Source: Hirundichthys speculiger
Lineage: Eukaryota > Chordata > Actinopteri > Beloniformes > Exocoetidae
DNA length: 64,000 nucleotides
Direction of reading: 5' to 3'
NCBI GenBank assembly: GCA_018398805.1
Contig: JAGFBZ010000183.1
Location: forward strand, 1 to 64,000
Of the stretch, positions 33,626 through 44,645 are shown one piece after another (within the stretch, counting starts at the first letter, position 1; the number at the start of each line of letters is the position of its first letter). The notes under the pieces are model-generated. The model was not told where the DNA came from. It did no database searches and was given only the letters and a program-made list of their open reading frames with translations. Made by a program: the position numbers and the translations under genes.

Positions 33626-34681
33626 GTAAGTTATGTAAAAAAACAACAATAACAAAAAACACTGGTTCTTGAGGTCCAGGGACCTGGGTCCTTGAGGCTG
33701 TACACTTTTACACAGTAGGCTATAGGCCCTGGCCATGAAATTAAACAAGCCACTTTTTATTTACTGTTATCATTCCATTATTATGTATATGAATACAAGG
33801 GCACAATAAGTGAGACATAGGCTACACTATCTTACTATATGAACTATAGTGTATGGAAAAACCCTGTAAGCATATGTTTGCTATTCAAAGGTGGTGATGG
33901 TGATGACATAAGTCCTGCTGGTACTTCAGGAGAAGCCAGTGCAGAGCAGTTGGCAGAAGGTCCAGAATCATTTCTAGAGCAACAACATGCAAGTTGCAGA
34001 CATAACACCAACAGGCACTGCCATTTGACATAAATGGCTCTCATTTCTATTAAGTACTAGTGCTGTTGAATTTTGCTGTCTGTTGCTGACTTGCTGTTAT
34101 GTATCCCAGCCCTATATTAGAATATGAGTCAATATTATGTGATTGCTTATTAGGAACTATACTCTCGGACTGTATTATACATTGCGTCTATCAGTGCGTG
34201 CATGTTCTGTGAACATGTATTCAAAGGTTGTCCCCTCATAGCTGATTAATTGTTTGATTTGGACTTTGTTGTCTTTGTTTATATTAGGTTATATTGTAGG
34301 CTACACATAAAAATGAAGCCAAAGAGGCAGTTGACATTCCACATGATATGATGTTTAAGTAACCTTGGCACTGCGTTAAACCTTTATTCTCTTCTAGTAA
34401 GTGTGTTAGTGGATTTTGCTGAGGATTGTTGTGTTACTGTATTTTACCAGCCCGGCCCCAAACACAAAAGTTACTGTATATTCCTAACTTAGTTTGTACA
34501 TAGGTCCCATATTTGAACTTCTATTTGGAATGCAGTGTGTGTGTGTGTGTATTCGTGTACATGTGTGCCAATGCATGTAGGTGTGAGCGTGAACGTGCGC
34601 GTGTGGGCAAGGCCAAGGTGGCCTGGTTACATGACTGACTCCTGGCCTGAAAAAGTCTCCCAGTCCGGCCCTGGTTGGCGA

Positions 34682-35320
34682 GACTTGTCCTGCACCAAAT
34701 ACTCTGCATTGCTTTGCAACGTTAAACTTCAACAACTGAAACTGTCTCCAAACTTGGTGGTGGGTTCATTAAACTCTGGAGAGTTCCACATGCTCACATG
34801 TATCCTCCTTTGAGTTTCACAGAAGGGGCTGCCTTTTCAAACTAAAGCCTTTATAAGTGGTATTTTTGGGCTCGCCATCGCTATGTATTACATTGTGTAA
34901 CATCAGTTTTTGTTGCTTTTGTCAGTTGTTTTCCAGCTCTGCAGGCTTTATCACCATCATCTTAAAGTTGGCATCAGAAATTCTCATTTGCTTCCTCACT
35001 CGCCCTACTTTTGAGCCACTTTGTTTGGGACCTCGTCATCTTTCTGCATCTCTCGAAGCCCCGGTACTGTTATGATGTTATGTTTAAACACCCAGTTGGA
35101 ACAGGATCATTCAGGTTAGGGTTAGGGTTAAGGTTAGGGCTCTGCACCTCCAGTTGTTGTGGTTGTAACGGTCTAAGAGTCCAGACCTTGAATATAAGGC
35201 AACCCGACTTTTTCAGATGCATTCAAAGGGAAGCAAACCTCATCTTATATTCAGGTCAATAAGTAAAATCTGAGGACTCAACTCTAACTTTTGAGTCTGC
35301 ATTCAGTTAATGAATGAGTC
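34682..35320. other. Unassigned, with a short telomere-like repeat
   Basis: At 35113-35139 there are four TTAGGG-type units (one interrupted). No coding signal that I trust elsewhere. Confidence 0.6.
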
Positions 35321-35323
35321 CAA

Positions 35324-36040
35324 GGGCCAATTCCAATTCCTCCCTTAACCCTCAATCTCAACCCTCGCCCTTAACCCTCAATTTTTGGCCCTCAATCTTA
35401 ACCCTCGAAAGTAAGTGTAAGGGCTATCTGGTGACTTAGAAATGGGACACCCCTCGAGTGCAGTTACGTCTTCAGACTGAAATGTATCAGAGCCGTGTTG
35501 TCTCTGTATTTCCTGAAATGACTCAGGGATAATATTGAAAAAAGCGCCGTATATTCTCCAAATAATATTAGCAAATAACACAATAGAGGATACATTATTC
35601 AGTCCTCCGTCGCTACACAACAAGGTATACAAGTAAGGTGAAGCCAGCCGGGCCGCCAACGGGACCGGGACCCGCCGGCCGCCGGTCCCGGGACGGCAGA
35701 CCGGGACCACCGACGAGTACAAGTAACGTGAGGCCGACTGGGACTGCCGACCGGGACCGCTGACGGGACGGGACCCGCGGTCGGCGGCTTCACGTTACTT
35801 GTACTCGTCGGTGGTCCCGGTCCGCTGTCCCGGGACCGCCGACGGGACTGGGACCCCTGCCCGGGACTGCCGGTCCGGCAGCAAACATCGTAAAGTAAAA
35901 CAATAAATGTTACGCAACAACGATGTTAATCCATGAAAAAATCTCAAACAAACACAATAAAATGGTTTCGTAACATTTATATCTTTAAGATATACGAAGA
36001 TACTTACGTTTGTAGCTAGCTTTTTAGTTGGAATTCACCC
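35324..36040. mobile_element. PIF/Harbinger-like element A
   Basis: Ends GGGCCAATTCCAATTCC and, inverted, GGGTGAATTCCAACT, flanked by CAA on both sides (35321-35323 and 36041-36043), a 3-bp duplication as in PIF/Harbinger. It shares long interior blocks with element B in inverted orientation. Its middle holds about 230 bp of extra GC-rich sequence (35640-35880) built of GGGACCG words. No transposase. Confidence 0.75.
35699..35822. repeat. Perfect 33-bp inverted repeat, GC-rich
   Basis: Arms 35699-35731 and 35790-35822 are exact complements (inner part CGACGAGTACAAGTAACGTG), with a 58-nt spacer rich in GGGACC words. It is present only in element A. Confidence 0.9.
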
Positions 36041-36076
36041 CAAGTCCACATCCAAGTCAACAGCGCTTAAGTCTAA

Positions 36077-36764
36077 GGGTGAATTCCAATTCCTCCCTGA
36101 ACCCTCAATCTCAACCCTCAATCTCAAAAATGCGCGCTCCCGCTAAGGGCAAGTGCTGTCCCGATTCTTAGAAAGTCAAATTGAGGGACGAGTTTGAGGG
36201 CTGTATCGCCCTCAAAATTGAGATTTTCCGACACCACCCTTGGAAGTAAGGGCTATCCAGAAGGCACTGGGTAATTTAGCCAAGACATCTTCGAAAAGGA
36301 TGGCGACAAAAAAAGCTAGCTACAAATGTAAGTATCTTCGTAGTTCTTAAAGATATAAATGTTATGAAACCATCTTATTGTCTTTGTTTGAGACTTTTTT
36401 CAAGGATTAACATCGTTGTTGCGTAATTATTTTTATTTTTTTTACTTTACGATGTTTGCTGCCGGACCAGCGGTCCCGGCTGGCTTCACGTTACTTGTAT
36501 ACCTTGTTGTGTAGCGACGGAGGGCTGAATAATGTATCCTCTATTGTGTTATTTGCTAATATTATTTGGAGAATATACAGCGCTCTTTTCAATGTTATCC
36601 CTGAGTCATTTCAGGGAATACAGAGACAACACGGGCTCTGATACATTTCAGTCTAAAGACATAACTGCACTCAAGGGGTGTCCCATTTCTAAGTAACAAG
36701 ATAGCACTGACACTTACTTTAGAGGGTTTAGATTGATGGCTAAGGGAGGAATTGGAATTCACCC
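36077..36764. mobile_element. PIF/Harbinger-like element B
   Basis: 688 bp, ends GGGTGAATTCCAATTCCTCC and its inverse, flanked by TAA (36074-36076 and 36765-36767). The right half matches element A inverted, including the stretch around GAGTCATTTCAGGGAATACAG. The left half has CCCTCAA repeats. Non-autonomous. Confidence 0.85.
36456..36641 (+). other. Small ORF conserved in both Harbinger-like elements
   Basis: The frame reads YLYTLLCSDGGLNNVSSIVL and FANIIWRIYSALFNVIPESF here; element A (minus, 35378-35650) encodes the same with a few replacements (GAFFNIIPESFQE). The shared frame may be the edge of an ancestral gene of the family. I do not recognise a domain. Confidence 0.4.
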
Positions 36765-36767
36765 TAA

Positions 36768-38170
36768 GTCAAGTCCTGAGCCCTTGAAATTAGGCCTTGA
36801 AAATAGGACATTAAAGCCAGCTGTAAAACAGATCAAAGCCATCATGAACACCACACCTCAGTGGGCGTCCTGTGGACTCGGACAGCAGAAAATCGGCATG
36901 TGGGACGTGCGAAGTTTGAAAGTCGTATCACCGTCTTGGGCTCTATGTTGTGTTATTTGTTGTGTCAAAATGCTGAAAACAGGTTGTTTTCTTTTGCCAC
37001 TAGGGAAGATTATCTTTCCTATAAGGGTGTTTTTGGTCCACAACAATGGGAGAACAATGTGATTATCAGTAATTTTATTTTAACCTGCCAGTAGTTTTTT
37101 TAATGTTATTGCTGATCTATATACATACATACATATACATACATTTTACAGCAGTAAAATCGTTTTTTCCAGTTTTAGCCCAGCTTTAGATCAAGGATGC
37201 ATCATCGTATGACATTATTTCTCCTGTAGTCTTACAAAACTCATTTTCTTTTTGTGAAACATACTTCCAAATATAGCCATGAAATTAGCTTTCACTTATA
37301 GAAATATAGCTGAGGGGATTTCTTTTCTTCCCTGTAGAGTCTGATAATGAAAAAAAAACTAGTTTCTGATTTAGATTTCATGAGTGAAGCAACTCAACAG
37401 AGACACCTTATTTTGAATAACTTCACTCCATCAAAATAAATCACAGTATCTAGATCTTCCACTTCCAGCACTGCAGTTTTAGAATTTGGAAAGTATGTTC
37501 AATTTCAAACCAAGGCATCAGGCAAAGACTGAACTTTGTGTTTTGCTGTCAGGAACAAAAGCCTCAGCGGGACATGGCCACATACAAACACTCAAATATG
37601 ACAGTTTCCATCAAGAATTGCTAGAATTAACTACACTTAATTTCAGCATAAAGAAAATTACATCCAGGTGTTGTAGCCTTTGAAGCTTCATGTGTTTATT
37701 TCCTTTAAACACCTACACGAAAGTAGCTGTTGTGCAATAAGGCGTATAACGTGCTCGTTTAGTCCAAAAAGGGTTATTACCAACCGTCTTGGGGGACAGC
37801 TGCTAATAACCAGAAAGTTAATAAAATGAAACGGGGCACCACCTGATAAATCAGGAAAAAGGACTAAATGGCACAATCAGTCTCAAAATGGCTGTTGTTC
37901 TATGCATGCCAGCCTGTGACCAGATGTGGCGCTATAGAGCAACAGAGAAGATGTGAGTCCGAGCACAGACCTCTTCAACCAGCCAATGTTACAAAACTGT
38001 GTAAAATAACCCCAAACAACTTCTCTCATTAGAATATATCAGAATTTATTAACACAAGTATCAGAATGAACAAACACTTGAACCACAATCCTGATATCTA
38101 CTGACTAAACGATGACTAAAACTAACATAAGCAAATTAAACATTCAAAGGAAACAAGTGTAAACTTATAT
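36768..38170. other. Unassigned
   Basis: No paired ends or motifs recognised. A short (ATAC)n-like stretch lies at 37118-37143. Small ORFs here have no recognisable features. Confidence 0.5.
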
Positions 38171-38174
38171 ACAC

Positions 38175-38250
38175 GTGTGTGTGTGTGTATGTGTAGGCGT
38201 GTGTGTGTGTGTGTGTGTGTGCGTGTGTGTGTGTGAGAGAGAGAGAGATG
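38175..38250. repeat. (TG)n and (GA)n microsatellite
   Basis: Interrupted (TG)n followed by (GA)n at 38233-38248. Confidence 0.9.
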
Positions 38251-38253
38251 TCT

Positions 38254-38424
38254 AAGATGGCCGACGAGATCACGTGGTCTCGTCCCTCGACAAGATGGCC
38301 GCCGATTCGCGAGATAGGATGTCACAAGATGGCGGGCGAGATCACGTGGTGTTCTCGTCCCTCATCCAAGATGACCGCCAACTCACGCGATAGGACGTCA
38401 CAAAATGGCGGACGAGACTGCGTG
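38254..38424 (+). repeat. Minisatellite with YY1-like and E-box words
   Basis: About 2.3 copies of a 71-77 bp unit. Each unit holds AAGATGGC(C/G)G words, GATCACGTGGT (an E-box CACGTG) and a TCGCGAGA or ACGCGATA word. It ends four bases before the ERV LTR. If bound, such sites would act as a promoter-proximal module next to the LTR; that is inference. Confidence 0.75.
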
Positions 38425-38428
38425 TAAC

Positions 38429-39002
38429 TGTAGTGTAAATGTCCTTGAGCTCTGCATGAACTCCATGAACCACGTCAACTCAGATAACACCTGTGACCGT
38501 ACAGGAACAGAATAACAGTCAGCATGAAAGGAAAAGAAGAGATATGGAGAAATCTGGAGACTGTAAAAAGACAGATATGAACACCTGCAGCTTTGTACCA
38601 GCTGTTCTGTTAAATGAAGTGTGTATGTGCAACAGCACCGGTCAAATTATGAGTTTCTGGGAATTTCCGGCACAGAACTGATAAAGAGAATGCAAAGAAA
38701 GGATACAGAATAAGGTGTATCTGTAAGGGTAAAAGTGCTGAAATGATACAGAATAGGGTGTATCTTTAAAGGAAAAAGTGCTGCCACTGCCCCAGATTGT
38801 ATAAAAGACGGAGCATTTTGTACGGAGATTCAGACCGAGCCCGGGCTTGGTCTCAAGAGGGAGCTATTGTATTGACAATAAAACCTTAATTTTTGACCTT
38901 TGAACCAGTTTGTTTGACTTTGTACTTTGAATTTTTAATATTTTGAGAACTTAGAATATTTTTGAGATCATTGGCGAACCAGACAACAGTCTTTACACTA
39001 CA
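38429..39002 (+). repeat. ERV 5' LTR
   Basis: 574 bp, starting TGTAGTGTAAA and ending TTTACACTACA (perfect 11-bp inverted ends). TATAAAAG lies at 38800-38807 and AATAAA at 38877-38882, giving a U3-R-U5 order. Compared with the 3' LTR it lacks about 120 bp of U3. Confidence 0.92.
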
Positions 39003-39004
39003 TT

Positions 39005-39022
39005 TGGCGAGCCCAGCAACAG
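39005..39022 (+). promoter_or_regulatory. Primer-binding site, probably tRNA-Arg
   Basis: TGGCGAGCCCAGC starts two bases after the LTR. TGGCGAGCC is complementary to the 3' end of an Arg tRNA (…GGCTCG plus CCA); the match weakens afterwards. Confidence 0.55.
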
Positions 39023-39090
39023 GAGGGAAGCAAGGACCGGAGGCCACGGGGCTGGCGCTGAAGGCGAATCCTAGGGCCCATTCACCAAAA

Positions 39091-39099
39091 CAGGTGAGA
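39091..39099 (+). promoter_or_regulatory. Likely major splice donor
   Basis: CAG/GTGAGAT fits the donor consensus, and it lies in the leader upstream of gag, where retroviral subgenomic RNAs are spliced. A matching acceptor precedes the accessory ORF in copy 2. Confidence 0.5.
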
Positions 39100-39297
39100 T
39101 AGTAATTTATTTTTTGTCTTTTTCTAAATTTAACAAATGGATCCAGCCCTCATCCAGCCCAGTGGTCAGAAGGTGCCATCAAACTTTTCTAAACAACCTA
39201 GAATTAACTGAAGAGTCAGATACGTAAAACAAAGCAATGAAAAACTGGTTGAAAGGTCTAAAAGTCTGATTGTTTGAAAATATAAAATGAGTGTGGG

Positions 39298-39435
39298 ATG
39301 GATAAACTTAGAAAGATAATACTAACAGTATTGGTTGCAGCTTGGTTAAGCGTGGCAATTGCAGGGTTTTGTGTCCTAAGTTATGTAATAGCAAAAACGT
39401 GTAGGAGGAAGGATCAATCAAACACTCAGTTATAA
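39298..39435 (+). CDS. Small membrane-peptide ORF in the ERV leader
   Basis: 45 codons from ATG at 39298 to TAA at 39433-39435. The peptide starts with a short basic stretch (MDKLRKI), has a hydrophobic segment of about 25 residues (LTVLVAAWLSVAIAGFCVLS is its main part) and ends with a basic and polar tail (KTCRRKDQSNTQL). This is the plan of a single-pass membrane microprotein. It lies between the splice donor and gag, the position where some complex fish retroviruses carry an extra ORF. No family recognised. Copy 2 lacks this region, so conservation cannot be tested here; it could be a chance ORF. Confidence 0.4.
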   Translation: MDKLRKIILTVLVAAWLSVAIAGFCVLSYVIAKTCRRKDQSNTQL

Positions 39436-41087
39436 TCAAACACTCAGTCAAAAAATAGTTAGTAGTGAAAGTTTAAGTGTAACAAGAAAAGAGAAAAAGA
39501 AGTGATAAGAATAAAATACTGCCCCAAGGCCACCACCACTGGAGACTAGCGAGGCAGTGGGCCGGAGCAGAGAAAAAAAGAGCTGTAGGGAAGCAGCAGA
39601 ACAAAGTACAGGGGGGTACTGAACAAAGTAATAAGTGACTGCAAGCGATGCAGTGAGTGAGTAAAGAAGTTGTGTTTGTGAAATTTTTGTGTAAAAGTGA
39701 AATTTTTGTGTAACTGGAAATATAAAGTTCTGGTGTCGTGGTGCGGGGTTAATCCCAAACCACCTAGACTGGGTACCAGGGACATAGCGTGCCATAGCTC
39801 CCAGTCGGCCAGAACCTAGCATAAGATTGTATAAATAACTAAAAACAAATGTAAGGTAGGTAGAAAACATATATAAGAAAGTAGAATTAAGGTAGAAACT
39901 AGAGCTGCATTGACCAAGAGCACGAGCAGTAAAAGAGAAACGGGAGGTAGATAGCAGAGGGAAAAAGGTTGGGAGGTAACCACAGAGTCCTAGGGGGCAC
40001 TGTGGACTGTCATAAAATATGGGAACCGGCCCCAGTAAACAAAAAGGAGTAATAACACCTGCAAAACTGGTCATTGTTACACACCCAGCAAACAGAAAGA
40101 AAATTCAACAGTGCATGAGAAACTGGCACAGAATGACGTCAGGAAAGAACCGATGGCCTATGGAGGGCAGTTTTGATCCAAAATGTTGTGATGAAGTGGA
40201 AGAGGGACTAAGGGAAAAGGATAAAGAAAATGATAAAACACACATTAGGAAGAAACAGAAAAATGCTGAGCAAAGAAATATCCTGCAATACTTTAGAACA
40301 GAAGCAAATAGGCACCCAATGCTGCGCAGAGAAATAGATTGCCCACCGCCTCCATACAACGGGCAATATATTCTAGGAGATGAGCGTAAAGTGGACGGGG
40401 TGATAACAGGCAGACTAAAAGTTGTGATAAACTCACCAGAAGCTGAGGCAAATAGGGAGAGAGCAGATGAAGAACCAAATCTAATAGACTTCGGAGCAAG
40501 CACGTCACCAACTGCACCTCCTGCCTATTTTCACCCAGAAACAATGAAAGAAGAGGTAATAAAAATAGTACGAGTAGCAGAGAAAGGGGTAGTAGTTGAG
40601 GAAAAATATGGAGAAAGATGGGAAGAGGTGACACTGCCTTCGGGAGAGAGAGAGATACGTAAAACACGTATAAACTCACCAGATTCAGCGGAAAGTGAAG
40701 TAGAACACAACAAAGAACAAGAAAGACTGTATAAAGGAATGACACGGGAAAATGAGAAAAGACTCAAGGAACGAACAGGCAAAAGATCAGAAAGAGGCCT
40801 GCAACAACTTGACGCACTGATGAGGTATAATGCAGAACAACTACCACAGACACTACTATGGTCACCAGGAAAAACATCTACGCCCGTAAAAGAAAGAAGG
40901 CGGAGTAACTCATGGACAGCAAAAAGTACTTACAGAAACAAAAGGACCAGCCCGGAAAACAACTCAAAAAAGAAAAGATGCTGTCAAAAAGCATTATGAA
41001 CTGTGACAAGTACAGCAGGGAATCAGACCAAGAAGAAGAGAAGTGTGCCCAGTCAGATGGCTCATGTGACAGGGAAAGTGATGATAG

Positions 41088-42959
41088 TTCAATTCAATTC
41101 AATTCAATTTTATTTATATAGCGTCTGTTACAATGACAATTGTCTCTAGGCGCTTTACAGAGACCCAGAGCATGACCCCCGAGCAAATATCATCAACTAA
41201 GATTATATAATTAAATCCAATCAATGATAATGGCAGGTAAAAAACTCCCACGTAGGGAGAAAAAAAACCTTTATACCAAACAGTGGCAAGGAAAAACTCC
41301 ACTTTAAGAGGAAGAAACCTTGAGCAGGACCTGGCTCATATGGGGGGACCTTCCTGCCGAAGGCCAGCCGGGTAGAGAAAGAAAAGAAAAGAAAAGAAAG
41401 AAAAGAGGGGAGACAGGACAGAGAGAGGATGGAGACAGAGAGAGGAGAGACAGAGAGATGAGAGACACAAATGACTAAATACAATGACCATATAAACATA
41501 AACAGATGGAGGCAGCAGCACTGGGATGAGATGGCCAGAGGACCAGGTCGCCGATCACCACGCCAGTCGGCACCCAAACACAAGTGGAGGAGAACCCCGG
41601 GATGGACAGAGGATGGAACTGCAAGTCAGCATGAAACCCAGGAAACTCTGGCCTGCAAATACACAGAAAGAAAAGGGGGGCAGAAACAGCACAACAAACA
41701 CAGGAAAGCAAAGAAAAGAAAATGGAGCACAGTTTCAGTAACAGGGTGCTCCCAAATAATTATACATGAGCTGGAGGAGGAGGAAGGGAGGAAGAAAGGG
41801 AAGAAAAAGGAGAAGAGCAGTGGAGACACCACTCAGCAGATCATGTTGGTGTCCCCCTGTAGCGTAGGCCTATAGCAGCATAGCTATGACGAAGCTGTGA
41901 TTAAGACGAGTTTACTCTAGTCTTAGCTACTACAACTATGGCTATAACTATTAGCCCCTACACACTATAGATTAGACTAACTGTAGGCTTTACTGAACAG
42001 AAATGTTTTCAATTTAGTTTTAAAAATGGAGATAGTATCAGCCTCCTTAACCCCAAACTGGTAGCTGGTTCCATAAAAAAGGTGCCTGGTAGCAGAAGGC
42101 CCGTCCTCCAAACCTACTTTTAGATATTCTAGGAACGACGAGTAATCCTGCACTCTGAGAGCGGAGAGCTCTATTAGGAGCATAACATGCTATCAAGTCT
42201 TGTAAATAGCGCGGAGCTAGGCCATTAAGGGCCTTATATGCGAGAAGCAGAATTTTAAACTCAATTCTAAATTTCACGGGAAGCCAATGGAGGGAGGCTA
42301 ACACGGGAGAGATGTGATCTCGCTTACGGATTCCTGTCAGCACCCTCGCTGCTGCGTTCTGGATCAGTTGAAGGCTATTTAGCGAGCTTTTCGGACATCC
42401 TGCTAACAGCGCATTACAGTAATCCAGTCTAGAGCTAACAAACGCGTGGATTAATTTTTCGGCATCACCCTGGGAGAGGAGGATGCTCCTAATCTTGGCA
42501 ATATTTCGGAGATGAAAAAAGGCAGACTTGCAAACCTGATTAATATGCTGCTTAAATGACATATCCTGATCAAAAATAACTCCAAGGTTTTTCGCAACTG
42601 TGCTGGAAGCCAGCGTAAATCCAGTCAATCCATTCCTCAGGTGTTTGGGACCAAAGACAATAACCTCTGTTTTATCCGAGTTTAGAAGCAAAAAGTTAGA
42701 GGACATCCAGGACTTAATATCATTAAGACACCCTTGAAGTTTAGCCAAAGGTTTTGTTTCCTCTGGTTTCATAGATAAGTACAGCTGCGTATCATCAGCG
42801 TAGCAATGAAAGTTTATGCCATGGCTCTGGATAATTTTTCCCAAGGGCAACATGTATAAAGTGAAAAGGATTGGTCCCAGAACTGAACCCTGTGGGACGC
42901 CATAGCAGACCCTAGTCCGTGTAGAAGAAACGTCATTAACATGGACGTGGAGTGAAGAA
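41088..42959 (-). mobile_element. LINE inserted in ERV gag, 5'-truncated
   Basis: Minus strand, 3' tail of AATTC units at 41088-41113 with TTTATTTATATAGCG on plus. A near-duplicate of the target flanks it: GAAAGTGATGAT (41074-41085) and GAAAGTGACAAT (42960-42971), 10 of 12 matching. Gag codons resume after it. The same family recurs at 63050-63360. Because the TSD copies have diverged, the insertion is not recent. Confidence 0.85.
42047..42959 (-). pseudogene. LINE RT C-terminal half
   Basis: About 300 codons without a stop. Motifs: [30 protein letters not shown] (catalytic DD), [44 protein letters not shown] and [14 protein letters not shown]. This is the second half of an RT of the L2/CR1/Jockey supergroup together with its conserved C-terminus. 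The first catalytic Asp region is absent because of 5' truncation. Confidence 0.85.
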
Positions 42960-44645
42960 GAAAGTGACAATCCGGAGAAAGAAGAGCAGGAGACAGCAGA
43001 AGAACGGCTGGAGAGGATGACACAGCAGATTGGCCAAATATGTGCACAAGCAGATGAAGAGACTCATAAACTGCAGGAGCGACTGAGGAAAACAGAGGAA
43101 AAACAAGAAAAAAGATTAAACCAGTCCCAGGTTCAAGCTATGAGAGCAATGGAAGAAAGATTAAACCACTCCCAGGTCCAAGCTATGAAGGCAATGGAAC
43201 GAAGCAGAGAAGAACTAAAGAAAGAGTTGAGGAAGAAGTGGCAAGAAGAAAAGGAGCGGTTCGAGAGATCTCGAGCTGAGAATGAGAGAAGCCATGAGCT
43301 AGGTCCCGCTGGAAGAGAGCTGACATTTGACATCAGCCTAACAACAGAAGTAGAGGGACCTCAAGATCCAATGACGCTGCGGAGTGGCAAACAGGTACAG
43401 CGACAACCACCCATGAAAGGACAAAGACCTGGAGCAGACAGAGCTATGATGGCCCCCTTAATGGCCAAAGGACCGGATGACGACTACCGGTATGTACCAT
43501 GGTCATTTATGGATACGATGACACTTGCTGGGAAGTTGACTCCCCTGACAGATGGAGCAGACAAATGGATCGAGAAGCTCGAAGAACTAACGGGAGGAAT
43601 CAAGCTAGCAACAGGAGACATCAAAGCTCTGCTAGTAAAAATGGCAGGACAAGCGGCCACCACAGAGATCTTCAGAGCGGCTGGACTAGGAGGAGTGACT
43701 GCTGACGGGCACCAACATGACGAGGTGCCCTTCGACTATTTGAGGCCTAGTGTCTGGAAGGCTCTAAGAGATAAGTACCCCTCGCGGATGGACCCAGGCA
43801 AACTAGAGAAAGAATGCCTGAAAGATAGTGATAGCCCGGCACAGTTTCTGCATGATTATCAGAAAATGTGGAAGGCTGAAACCGGAAATGAATGGGATAG
43901 CAATGAGTCAACAAGAGCCTTATTCAAACTGTATGTGAAAAATGCTATGCCCAAAGAAGTACAGTCCAAAATGAGCGAGGTAGTGGGATTAATGAAAATG
44001 GAATGGCCGTTATATTCCGAACATGTGGTGCGTTATGTGAACACATACAGAACTGAGAAGCAGACTCGTGAAGACCAGAGTAAAATGTTGGCTAATAAGC
44101 TAACCCAGTTACAGATAGGAGAGCTGACCAAGCATAAAAAAGAACGAGACAAGCCTAAAACCCTGGCGGCGGTAACAGTGACTGCACCAGGGCTCGAGGA
44201 CGGATACGGAGACGGAGGGGTAATGCAAGCTCCAATGATTGTGCCGACATTGTCACCCCCCGCCCAACAGACACATGCTATGCCTAACTCTGTTCCTGTA
44301 ATACTGGCTCCACAAATCCCGCCAATCCACGTGCATGTTAACCAACAACCATCAGCTGGACGAGGACGAGGAGGTCCACCCACGCGAGGAAGATGGGGCA
44401 GACCTCGAGGAGGAGCCAGAGAGGCCATGCCAGGACCACAGCAACAGGTAGCTGGCGCAGCTCCACAGTATCAATCAAGGCTGCAATGTTGGGGATGCGG
44501 GCAGACCGGACACCTGCAGAGAGAGTGTCCAACCAATCCTTGGACGGATCCCCAAAATCCGAATGCTGAGGCTGCCAACTCAGGACTGGGCCTCGACCAC
44601 CAGAACAATGGTCCCTGGATGGGCCCAGCAGCATACTGGCAATAG

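Larger units (their letters stand above)
31655..34673 (+). mobile_element. hAT element (outer), 3.0 kb
   Basis: Ends CAGGCCCGGACTGGCCATC and, inverted, CAGGGCCGGACTGGGAGAC, with a perfect 8-bp duplication GTTGGCGA (31647-31654 and 34674-34681). It contains another hAT of 1468 bp and the first coding exons of its own transposase. The catalytic core is absent, so it is an internally deleted copy. Confidence 0.92.
40019..44645 (+). pseudogene. gag: ERV gag (matrix, coiled coil, capsid, nucleocapsid)
   Basis: Starts at ATG 40019 with MGTGPSK, a typical N-myristoylation signal. The first part (to a stop at 40997) has two late-domain motifs, PPPPY (near 40340) and PTAPPAY (near 40508), used to recruit the host budding machinery. 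A frame change near 40900-40990 and a LINE (41088-42959) interrupt it. From 42960 it is open to UAG at 44643-44645: a charged coiled coil with a duplicated QSQVQAM(R/K)AM word, a capsid region (VPWSFMDTMTLAGKL, ECLKDSDSPAQFLHDYQKM), an Arg/Gly-rich stretch and one CCHC knuckle CWGCGQTGHLQREC. Confidence 0.88.

Noticed and set aside
40105..40782. Minus-strand Ser/Leu-rich ORFs opposite ERV gag
   Set aside because: Shadows of the A-rich gag coding strand, without any motif.
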